From assembly GCA_011390085.1 (NCBI GenBank), contig JAABTB010000130.1:1-6676 (forward strand): 6,676 nucleotides of DNA. The letters are read 5' to 3'. The notes beneath the pieces were generated by a model. That model did no database searches. It was not told the origin of the DNA and saw only the letters and a list, made by a program, of their open reading frames with translations. Shown here in pieces: positions 1-5,848 of the stretch. Source of the DNA: Desulfobacula sp. (GTDB lineage Bacteria; Desulfobacterota; Desulfobacteria; Desulfobacterales; Desulfobacteraceae). The position numbers and the translations under genes are program-made. How positions within the stretch are numbered: the stretch's first letter is position 1; each line of letters opens with the position of its first letter.

Positions 1-216
1 CAGGGCCATTTCTTTTGCCAGTTTGACTTCCTGGGCCACCGCCATTTCGGTCATGGCGGCCAGGTTGCCGGCAACCTGGAGGGCCTGTCCCTTGGCAGCA
101 GCAACCAGAGCTTTAGATGACTGAGTGATGGAAAAGATACCGACCACGGTGAGCGGTATAAGGGCAGCAAGAACGCTTCCAACAATTAATTTAAATTTGA
201 GTGATTGTTTTTTCAT
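1..216 (-). CDS. Chemoreceptor-like membrane protein, N-terminal 72 codons only (partial)
   Basis: The frame starts with ATG at 216 and is open to the left edge, so only the N-terminus is seen. A strong ribosome binding site (AAGGAAGGA, 221-229) lies 4 bases before the start. The protein begins with a short basic stretch (MKKQSLKFK), then one hydrophobic segment at about residues 9-29. After it comes an Ala/Gln/Lys-rich, probably helical stretch (about residues 33-72) that would lie outside the membrane. This is the usual opening of methyl-accepting chemotaxis proteins whose ligand-binding domain is periplasmic. The HAMP and signalling domains that would prove it lie outside the window, so a sensor kinase or another single-pass sensor remains possible. 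It is separated from the upstream dipeptidase by 184 bases and probably has its own promoter. Confidence 0.6.
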   Translation of the reverse strand, partial: MKKQSLKFKLIVGSVLAALIPLTVVGIFSITQSSKALVAAAKGQALQVAGNLAAMTEMAVAQEVKLAKEMAL

Positions 217-272
217 CTTTTCCTTCCTTAATAAAATAGTGTGTTTTTAAACCGTTGATTTATTTTTTTAAA

Positions 273-337
273 CCCATGTAATGTCTGAGGGATCGCTGCT
301 GATATCTCACAAAACATGGGCAAAGTCAAGCCTCAGA
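273..337 (-). other. Interleaved inverted repeats (possible pseudoknot or operator) before the chemoreceptor-like gene
   Basis: Read on the minus strand, four 7-base blocks occur in the order TCTGAGG (331-337), CCCATGT (314-320), CCTCAGA (284-290) and ACATGGG (273-279). Block 1 pairs perfectly with block 3 and block 2 with block 4, so the two helices interleave as in an H-type pseudoknot. They could form in RNA only if transcription starts upstream of 337. If the promoter proposed at 301-329 is used, two of the blocks are not in the transcript, and the repeats would instead be DNA sites or chance. The element does not match the c-di-GMP-I riboswitch core as I know it, and I cannot assign it to a known class. 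Confidence 0.3.
301..329 (-). promoter_or_regulatory. Candidate sigma-70 promoter for the chemoreceptor-like gene
   Basis: On the minus strand TTGACT (324-329; five of six bases match the consensus) is followed after 17 bases by GATATC (301-306; only three of six match TATAAT). Transcription would start near 294, giving a leader of roughly 80 bases before the ATG at 216. The -35 box and spacing are good but the -10 box is poor. No sigma-54 or sigma-28 pattern of correct spacing was found in the same gap. Confidence 0.35.
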
Positions 338-371
338 GGCGCTATTTCTCTCGCTGCGGGAATTCGCATTA

Positions 372-402
372 AACCGATTGGACCTGTTATGAATGTCCGG
401 TC
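372..402. terminator. Weak hairpin after the dipeptidase gene, possible terminator
   Basis: GGAC (380-383) pairs with GTCC (395-398), and flanking ACC/GGT bases extend the stem past a three-base bulge. On the minus strand it follows the dipeptidase stop but is trailed only by TTT. On the plus strand it is followed by a longer T-rich run. The stem is short, so this is a tentative call for the end of the dksA-to-dipeptidase transcript. Confidence 0.2.
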
Positions 403-1477
403 AATTTTCTTTTAAAATCCGATTAAAAAACCGATAGCTATTCTGATAGCAGATCTTTTCAATAACCCGGGAGGGAATGCCCTGCTTTTCCATTTCCATG
501 ACCAGCAATTGAAGAGACTGAACCCCGGCCATGCCTTGCGGAAGACTGTCTACGCCGTCAAAATCGCTTCCCAGCCCAAGACAGTCTTCGCCGCCGACAT
601 GGATCATGTGCTTTGCATGTTCCACCAGAAGAGAAATCGGCGCGTTCTTTAACCCTCCCAAAGCCTTTTGGCTAATTTCCCCGGCGTCCTTAAAGGTCAT
701 GGTCTTGTCTTTAAGCCCTTTGATGATCCTGTCCCTGTTGACTCTCTCATGCTGATAATATTTCGGACTGATAAACCCTGATCCGAAAACCAGGCCGATC
801 AGTCCTCCTCTCTGGGCAATGATACGGATCATATCATCGGTTAGATTCCTGTTATTGGGACAGATCTTTCTTGCATTGGAATGACTTGCCAGAAACGGAA
901 TTTTTGTAATGGCGGCAATATCGTAGAAAGCCTTGTCCGAGGCATGGGATACGTCAACGGCAACCCCAAGCGCATTGCAATACCGGACAAGGTGTTCCCC
1001 TAAGGGTGTCAGCCCGCTGTTATTGCCGAATACAGTCCCGCAGAATTCATTATCATCCCATGCAATGGTGAGAAGCCTGACCCCTCTTCTATAAAAATGT
1101 TCCAGCATTTCCACTTTCCCCATCAACGGGGTCGCACCTTCAATGGCAATGATCACGGCTGTCTTTCCCTTGGATTCCAAGGCCGGGGCGAGGGTCTTGG
1201 ATGATGTAGCAAGGATCAGCCGGTCCTTATGGGTATGGATCAATTCTTCAATGGCATCGATATAGGCATTGCAGGCATCAAACGGGTCGGCGAAACGGCC
1301 TGAATCGTAAATAAAACAGGCAAACACCTGAGCGGATAAATTTGAACTCAGAATGCCGGGCAGATTGAGATGAAGCTCAGAGGCGGCGTCAAAATCACAG
1401 CCCTTTTCAACTATTTTCTGAATGGTGTCACAGTGAAGATCAAAAAATTTCAATTTCATCCATGAAAAGCGCTTCAT
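401..1477 (-). CDS. M19 family (membrane/renal dipeptidase-type) zinc dipeptidase
   Basis: The predicted protein of 358 residues matches the peptidase M19 family in length and motifs. The family uses a two-zinc centre in a TIM-barrel fold to hydrolyse dipeptides, including some with a D-residue or dehydro-residue at the C-terminal side. Visible ligands are H15 and D17 in DLHCD, E113 in AIEGA, H178 in DVSHAS and H199 in ASHSNAR. D305 in GLGSDFDG matches the substrate-binding aspartate. There is no signal peptide or lipobox, so it is probably cytoplasmic. The start at 1477 overlaps the 3' end of the radical SAM gene by 38 bases. ATG at 1459 (residue 7) is an equally good start, with a 20-base overlap and the conserved DLHCD just after it. 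Neither has a clear ribosome binding site, which fits translational coupling. Family assignment is secure; the substrate is unknown. Confidence 0.93.
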   Translation of the reverse strand: MKRFSWMKLKFFDLHCDTIQKIVEKGCDFDAASELHLNLPGILSSNLSAQVFACFIYDSGRFADPFDACNAYIDAIEELIHTHKDRLILATSSKTLAPALESKGKTAVIIAIEGATPLMGKVEMLEHFYRRGVRLLTIAWDDNEFCGTVFGNNSGLTPLGEHLVRYCNALGVAVDVSHASDKAFYDIAAITKIPFLASHSNARKICPNNRNLTDDMIRIIAQRGGLIGLVFGSGFISPKYYQHERVNRDRIIKGLKDKTMTFKDAGEISQKALGGLKNAPISLLVEHAKHMIHVGGEDCLGLGSDFDGVDSLPQGMAGVQSLQLLVMEMEKQGIPSRVIEKICYQNSYRFFNRILKEN

Positions 1478-2468
1478 CCGTTAACACCCGAAACCGATGG
1501 TTTGGATAGGTCAGGTTCAGTTTCTTCATATTGTTGTTCTTCTCTCCTCTCAGCCGGGGCACGGATCTTGGATGAACCCTCAGCCCGATCTCCTCTGAGG
1601 TTAGAAGATCCGGGCATTGATTCAGTCTTTCACAAACCAGATCATACAGAACCTCGGAAAAAACAAGGTGTCCAAAGGCCGGGTGCCAGGGGCCGGCAAG
1701 AACCATGGACGAGTCCTCCATCATATCCGAAGCCTGAAGTCCCATGCGGATCACCTCCACACCGGCGGTCCGAAATATTCGATACATATGCTTGACGAGC
1801 CTTACGGCTTCAGCCAATTCCAAGGGCTGATAGCGTCCCTCCGCATACCATTTTTCCATCCGGCTGCCCTTGAGCACCATCAAGGGATAGATTCTTGCAA
1901 AGTCCGGACAAAGGCCGGCAATTTTTCTGGTGCTCTCCAATAATGATATTTCATTGTCTTTGGGCAATCCCGCCATGACCTGAACCCCGATTTTCACCGG
2001 GCTTTGTTTCAGCAAGGCCATGGCCTTGACGGTATCAAGGCTTTTATGGCCCCTTCCGGATGCGAAAAGAACTGCATCGTTCATGGATTGGACCCCGATT
2101 TCAACGGCCGATACGGGGTATGGGGCGATAAGCGCAAGCCTTTCTTTTGTGATGGTATCAGGGCGGGTGGAAAACCGGATGCCGTCAATCTTCTTTTCAC
2201 GGATATAGGGTTGAATATGCTCCAGCAGACCGAGTATCATTCGAGGATCAAGCCCGAGAAAATTACCGCCGAAAAAGGCGATTTCGACCTTTTTTCGCCG
2301 GCCTTTGAATTTCAGGTAATGGTGGACGATCTCTTGAATTTCAGAATGATCCGGTAACGGACCGGCCTTTTGGGCAATAATGGACTGGTTGCAGAATGCA
2401 CACTGATGGGGACAGCCTGAATGGGGAATAAATATGGGAATGATAAGGGGTTTTTCCGGAGGATTCAT
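1440..2468 (-). CDS. Elp3-like radical SAM protein without acetyltransferase domain
   Basis: This 342-residue protein carries the iron-sulfur cluster motif CX3CX2C at C19, C23 and C26 (GCPHQCAFC). Further radical SAM landmarks are FFGGNF (65-70, matching the SAM-binding GG strand of Elp3-like enzymes), EIGVQSM (123-129) and QVMAGLP (163-169). Residues about 194-275 (PLMVLKGSRMEKWY, then GLQASDMM and AGPWHPAFGHLV) resemble the C-terminal extension of the Elp3/YhcC group. Elp3 itself modifies wobble uridine in tRNA with the help of a GNAT acetyltransferase domain, which is absent here, so the reaction is unknown. Such a gene next to rnc is, to my knowledge, a recurring arrangement in clostridia and deltaproteobacteria. 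It begins 10 bases after the PHP-RNase III gene with no clear ribosome binding site, and ends inside the dipeptidase gene, so it is very likely in the same operon. Confidence 0.88.
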   Translation of the reverse strand: MNPPEKPLIIPIFIPHSGCPHQCAFCNQSIIAQKAGPLPDHSEIQEIVHHYLKFKGRRKKVEIAFFGGNFLGLDPRMILGLLEHIQPYIREKKIDGIRFSTRPDTITKERLALIAPYPVSAVEIGVQSMNDAVLFASGRGHKSLDTVKAMALLKQSPVKIGVQVMAGLPKDNEISLLESTRKIAGLCPDFARIYPLMVLKGSRMEKWYAEGRYQPLELAEAVRLVKHMYRIFRTAGVEVIRMGLQASDMMEDSSMVLAGPWHPAFGHLVFSEVLYDLVCERLNQCPDLLTSEEIGLRVHPRSVPRLRGEKNNNMKKLNLTYPNHRFRVLTDEALFMDEIEIF

Positions 2469-2478
2469 AGGCAGGCCA

Positions 2479-4041
2479 TCAGGGAAAAATCTCTTTCAGT
2501 CTTTTTAAGGTTTGCCGGGCCGTATCCTGTTCAGCCGCTTTCTTGGATTTCCCGGATCCCCTGGATTCAATACCAAAAAGGCTTAACCGCATCTCAAAGG
2601 TCTTGTCATGATCCGGTCCGATCTCATTCACCACCTGATAGCAAGGAGTTGCACATCCCCTTTCCTGGGCATATTCCTGAAGCGTGCTCTTATAATCAAT
2701 TGTCTTTTCATTGGCCGTCATCTCGTCCAGGATTTCATTAAAAAGCCGGCGGATCAATCCGCACCCCTCATCAAATCCGCCATCCAGATATACAGCCGCA
2801 ATAACGGCCTCAAAGGCATCGGACAGGATGGAATTTTTGTCATGACCCCGGGAAATTGCTTCACCCTTTCCAAGCCGGATGAACCGTCCAAGATCAATGG
2901 ATCTTGCTGTTTTTGCCAAAGCCGGTTCACTGACCAGAGTCGCCCTTAATTTAGAAAGCTCTCCTTCTTTTTTTGAAGGACTTTTTTCCATTAAAAGCTG
3001 CGCAATACAGAGCCCAAGAACGGCATCCCCCAGGAACTCCAGCCGTTCATTATCCGAATCGCAGGTATCCTGGTTCTCATTGAGATAGGACCGATGGCAA
3101 AGGGCATTCATTAAAAGGGACCTGTTTTTAAAGCCATAGCCCATATTATTTTCAAGGATGGCCAAGTCCGTAACGGTTTCCCTGTTCTTCTCCAGTCGGG
3201 ACGTCAATGCCTTGAATACGGAAAGACCGATCATCAGGTTATTTTTGCCCGTACCCAGGAAAACCCCTTCATTAAATGATCCGTGAAAATCCGACCCCCC
3301 TGTGGCAATGAGGTTCTTCCGGCTGCAAAGGGTCTCGTAAAAAGAAGTGATGGGCTCGCTATGGTCCGTATAATACACCTCCATACCGCCAAGGCCGTAT
3401 TGGATAAGGGTATCGATAAAGGCTTCGACCTGATCGCTTCTGCTGAATGAAAGAAGGCCGGGATGGGCCAGTACCGGTATTCCGCCGGCTTCAAGAATAA
3501 CCTTTACAGCTTTTTCGCAGGATATTTTATATTTTTCCACATAGGCCGGCTTGCCCTTGCCGAGATATTTGTCAAAGGCTTCATCAAAGCTTTCCACATA
3601 CCCCAGTTCCTTCATAAGCTCTGCAATATGGGGCCGGCCCGTCTGATCCGCACCAAACCGGTTTTGGACCTGATCCATGCTGATCGTAAATCCAAGAAGG
3701 TTTAATTTTTCAATTATTTTCGGATTTCTGTCTATCCTGGCCGCTTTTGCAGCATTCAAGACGGTATTGAGGTTTTTGTCAAAAACGCTGAACCCATATC
3801 CCAGAAGGTGGATACTGCCGAGATCCTTGAAGCCGGGTGGTGGTTCACAACTGATTTCAACTCCGGTTATAAATTCCGGACAGGTGCAGGGGGTCTGTTT
3901 TAATATTTCGATGACACCATCGATGGTGTCGTGGTCGGTAATGGAAATCGCCTGAAGGCCGTTTCTCCCGGCCAGGGACAGAATTTCCAAAGGGGTAAGT
4001 GAACCGTCCGAGGCCGTTGAATGGATGTGAAGGTCTATCAA
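2479..4041 (-). CDS. rnc: PHP-domain (YciV/TrpH, RNase AM-like) exonuclease fused to ribonuclease III
   Basis: One uninterrupted frame of 520 residues joins two complete enzymes. Residues 1 to about 285 are a PHP phosphoesterase of the YciV/TrpH type: H5 and H7 (DLHIHS), D12, D36-H37 (SITDHDT), E62, H78, GRPHIAELM (135-143), H193 (LAHPG), and D251 and H253 (GSDFHG). Known relatives are a 5'-3' exonuclease that trims rRNA 5' ends and a 3',5'-nucleotide bisphosphatase. Residues about 292-520 (229 residues, the length of a whole RNase III) contain helix LGY-type MGYGFKN (300-306), the signature NERLEFLGDA (331-340), and catalytic E332, D339, D408 and E411. A double-stranded RNA-binding domain follows from DYKSTLQEY (449-457) to the end. 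The start is TTG, the only possible start between the dksA stop and H5. Internal starts for a free RNase III are weak: TTG at 3165 has AGGG 14 bases upstream and ATG at 3234 has none. The combination is the most unusual feature of the window. Role inferred: processing of precursor rRNA in the cytoplasm. Confidence 0.93.
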   Translation of the reverse strand: MIDLHIHSTASDGSLTPLEILSLAGRNGLQAISITDHDTIDGVIEILKQTPCTCPEFITGVEISCEPPPGFKDLGSIHLLGYGFSVFDKNLNTVLNAAKAARIDRNPKIIEKLNLLGFTISMDQVQNRFGADQTGRPHIAELMKELGYVESFDEAFDKYLGKGKPAYVEKYKISCEKAVKVILEAGGIPVLAHPGLLSFSRSDQVEAFIDTLIQYGLGGMEVYYTDHSEPITSFYETLCSRKNLIATGGSDFHGSFNEGVFLGTGKNNLMIGLSVFKALTSRLEKNRETVTDLAILENNMGYGFKNRSLLMNALCHRSYLNENQDTCDSDNERLEFLGDAVLGLCIAQLLMEKSPSKKEGELSKLRATLVSEPALAKTARSIDLGRFIRLGKGEAISRGHDKNSILSDAFEAVIAAVYLDGGFDEGCGLIRRLFNEILDEMTANEKTIDYKSTLQEYAQERGCATPCYQVVNEIGPDHDKTFEMRLSLFGIESRGSGKSKKAAEQDTARQTLKRLKEIFP

Positions 4042-4048
4042 AAAACCA

Positions 4049-4057
4049 TCCTGCTCC
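4049..4057 (-). promoter_or_regulatory. Ribosome binding site fixing the TTG start of the PHP-RNase III gene
   Basis: The 18 bases between the dksA stop (TAA, 4060-4062) and the TTG at 4039-4041 contain GGAG (4054-4057) and AGGA (4049-4052) on the minus strand. AGGA lies 7 bases before TTG. No ATG or GTG occurs in this frame between the stop and the conserved DLHIHS motif, so this site must serve the TTG. Confidence 0.7.
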
Positions 4058-4059
4058 GG

Positions 4060-4422
4060 TTAGATTCCCAGGGCCTTTTCCATATCCTCTTCACGGGTCT
4101 TACAGTCAATGCACTGGGTGGTAACGGGTCTTGCCTTGAGGCGCTGAATGGAAATCTCTTCATCACAGGTTTCACATACCCCGAAACTCCCGTTTTCAAT
4201 TCGCTCAATGGCATTCCTGATTTTTTTGATCAATTTATGTTCACGGTCCCTGATTCTCAATTCAAAGCTTCGGTCTGCTTCGTGGGAAGCCCTGTCTGTA
4301 GGATCGGCAAAATTCTCTTTGGGCTTTGTCATTCCGGTAACGGTATTGTCGGCATGGGAAAGGAGCTCATTAAGTCTCTCGGTCAAAAGATTCTTAAAAA
4401 ATTCCAAATCTTCTTTTTTCAT
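4060..4422 (-). CDS. dksA: RNA polymerase-binding transcription factor DksA
   Basis: This 120-residue protein is a short-form DksA. DksA inserts a coiled coil into the secondary channel of RNA polymerase and, with ppGpp, represses rRNA promoters and activates amino-acid promoters. The coiled-coil tip DPTDRAS (40-46) keeps both acidic residues and the alanine (D40, D43, A45) needed for activity in E. coli DksA. This separates it from inactive TraR-like relatives. The zinc finger is of the four-cysteine type: C83, C86, C104 and C107. Helical, charged segments flank the tip (about 1-38 and 47-78). The N-terminus is about 30 residues shorter than in E. coli, as in many non-enteric forms. The ATG at 4422 has a good ribosome binding site (AAGGGGA, 4429-4435, 6 bases upstream) and lies about 37 bases downstream of the predicted transcription start. 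It is the first gene of the block leading into the PHP-RNase III fusion. Confidence 0.95.
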   Translation of the reverse strand: MKKEDLEFFKNLLTERLNELLSHADNTVTGMTKPKENFADPTDRASHEADRSFELRIRDREHKLIKKIRNAIERIENGSFGVCETCDEEISIQRLKARPVTTQCIDCKTREEDMEKALGI

Positions 4423-4466
4423 GGCCTATCCCCTTTATTTTTAATAAGAACCTCTAAAAGACAGAT

Positions 4467-4494
4467 ATTATACAAGCAATTCAAAAAATGTAAA
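4467..4494 (-). promoter_or_regulatory. Strong sigma-70 promoter for dksA and downstream genes
   Basis: On the minus strand TTTACA (4489-4494; five of six match TTGACA) is followed after 16 bases by a perfect TATAAT (4467-4472). A T-rich tract fills the spacer. Transcription should start near 4460, leaving a leader of about 37 bases before the dksA ATG. Placement directly before dksA, with tightly packed genes down to 401, suggests it drives dksA, PHP-rnc, the radical SAM gene and the dipeptidase. The start is not GC-rich over its first bases, so stringent control of this promoter itself is not obvious. Confidence 0.75.
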
Positions 4495-4521
4495 GAATTA
4501 AAGTATCACCCTTGCCTGGCG

Positions 4522-4535
4522 CCTTATCCATAAGG
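4522..4535. repeat. Small perfect inverted repeat after hemA
   Basis: CCTTA (4522-4526) and TAAGG (4531-4535) form a five-pair stem with a four-base loop, 10 bases past the hemA stop codon. A GGCGCC palindrome (4518-4523) overlaps its edge. No T-run follows directly on the minus strand, so it is not a classical terminator; it may be an RNA 3'-end hairpin or a protein site for the dksA promoter. Confidence 0.3.
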
Positions 4536-4545
4536 TTTCCCATAG

Positions 4546-5838
4546 TTATTCGTCATCCGGTCCCCCAAGATTAAACAACTGGCGGGTGACATTCAGGTAA
4601 AGGGAATCATCCCTGTGGTCGCCGGTATTCCGCAGAAAACGGATGGGATCATGAATGGTTCTGCTGGCAATGGCCTGGGTCATTCGCCGGATGGCTTCCA
4701 TATCTTCCTTTGTCAGGTGCTTCAGGCTCGAAAGGGTTTTATTACATTCCATTTCGACAATGGCTGTCATTTTGTCGTTCAAGGCCTTGATGGTCGGGAC
4801 AATGGCAAGGCTTTCCAGCCATTTTTGAAATTTGAGGACCGCTTCGTCGATCATACGTTCCGCTTTTACCGTCTCTTTTCCCCTCTGTTCAATATTGGAT
4901 TCCACGATATTCTTCAGATCATCAATATCATAGACATAGGCATTGGAAATCGAATTAATTTTCGGATCAATGTCTCTTGGAACGGCGATATCGATAAAAA
5001 ACAGAGTCTGGTGATGCCGCTTTTTCATCACCCGCCGGACCTGGTCATGGGTCAAGACATATTCTGCGGCCCCGGTTGAACTGATGATAATATCCACATG
5101 GACCAGGGCATCTTCACGCTCTTCAAATTTGACGGCCTGTCCGTTAAATTTTTCAGCAAGGGCCACGGCATTTTTAAAAGTCCGGTTGGCCACCACAATG
5201 TCTTTCACATTGTTGGACAACAAATGCTCCACCGCCAGCTCAGCCATTTCTCCGGCACCCAGCAGAAGGACGGTCTTTTCAGACAGATCAGAAAATATTT
5301 TATTGGCCAGTTCAATGGCAGCGTAACTGATGGAAACGGCATTGTCGCCGATCCCGGTTTCTCTTCTGATTTTTTTGGCAATACTGAAGGATTTATGCAT
5401 GAGCCGGTTTAAAAGAACCCCTGAACATCCCTTTTCCACGGCGAGCCTGTAGGCCTGTTTGATCTGTCCGAGAATCTGAGGTTCTCCGATCATCATGGAA
5501 TCAAGGCTTGAAGCAACCAGAAACAGATGCCGGATCGCATCCTCCCCCTTGTGAATATACAAGGCGCTTTTAAACTCTGAACTTTTGAGGTTCTTATGGC
5601 GGGCGATAAATTCTATGGTCTTACCGGTCTGATCGTTTTGGGTCTGATCCATGGTTTCCGGGATAAAAAGAACTTCGGTCCGGTTGCAGGTGGAAAACAC
5701 AAGGACTTCTTTTATGCCCGGATCTTTTTTTAACCCCTCAAGGGCAGAAAGCGTTTCCTCACTGGTAAAGGATAATTTTTCCCTGAGTTCAATGGGTGCG
5801 GTTTTATGGTTTAATCCGATGAGTATGATATCCGGCAT
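4546..5838 (-). CDS. hemA: Glutamyl-tRNA reductase (first step of the C5 heme pathway)
   Basis: HemA reduces glutamate bound to tRNA-Glu to glutamate-1-semialdehyde using NADPH, starting tetrapyrrole synthesis in the cytoplasm. The 430-residue length is typical. Visible motifs are GLNHKTAP (8-15), the catalytic cysteine C51 in FSTCNRTE, and H104 followed by SLDSMMIGEPQILGQ (111-125). The NADPH-binding GAGEMAE (194-200), ANRT (217-220) and IDIAVPRDIDP (282-292) follow. A C-terminal helical dimerisation region runs from about residue 310. All three expected domains are intact. The ATG at 5838 lies 10 bases after the ccsA-type gene with only a weak A-rich ribosome binding site, which suggests coupling to that gene. 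A siroheme or porphobilinogen-deaminase gene often neighbours hemA, but none is visible; dksA follows with its own promoter. Confidence 0.97.
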   Translation of the reverse strand: MPDIILIGLNHKTAPIELREKLSFTSEETLSALEGLKKDPGIKEVLVFSTCNRTEVLFIPETMDQTQNDQTGKTIEFIARHKNLKSSEFKSALYIHKGEDAIRHLFLVASSLDSMMIGEPQILGQIKQAYRLAVEKGCSGVLLNRLMHKSFSIAKKIRRETGIGDNAVSISYAAIELANKIFSDLSEKTVLLLGAGEMAELAVEHLLSNNVKDIVVANRTFKNAVALAEKFNGQAVKFEEREDALVHVDIIISSTGAAEYVLTHDQVRRVMKKRHHQTLFFIDIAVPRDIDPKINSISNAYVYDIDDLKNIVESNIEQRGKETVKAERMIDEAVLKFQKWLESLAIVPTIKALNDKMTAIVEMECNKTLSSLKHLTKEDMEAIRRMTQAIASRTIHDPIRFLRNTGDHRDDSLYLNVTRQLFNLGGPDDE

Positions 5839-5848
5839 TGTTCTTTCT

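Noticed and set aside
318..340. Sigma-54 promoter in the chemoreceptor leader
   Set aside because: A GG...GC pair exists, but with 9 bases between instead of the required 10, and the flanking bases do not match.
217..400. c-di-GMP-I (GEMM) riboswitch before the chemoreceptor-like gene
   Set aside because: I looked for the conserved GGCAAACC and CGCAAAGC-type blocks on the minus strand and found none.
3234..3494. 86-codon minus-strand open frame inside the PHP-RNase III gene
   Set aside because: It overlaps the conserved PHP motifs in another frame and has no recognisable domain; it is a shadow of the real gene.
4021..4533. 170-codon plus-strand open frame across dksA and its promoter
   Set aside because: It is antisense to a clear DksA with all zinc ligands, and its translation shows no family features.
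4615..5079. 154-codon plus-strand open frame within hemA
   Set aside because: It is antisense to conserved HemA sequence; no ribosome binding site or domain supports it.
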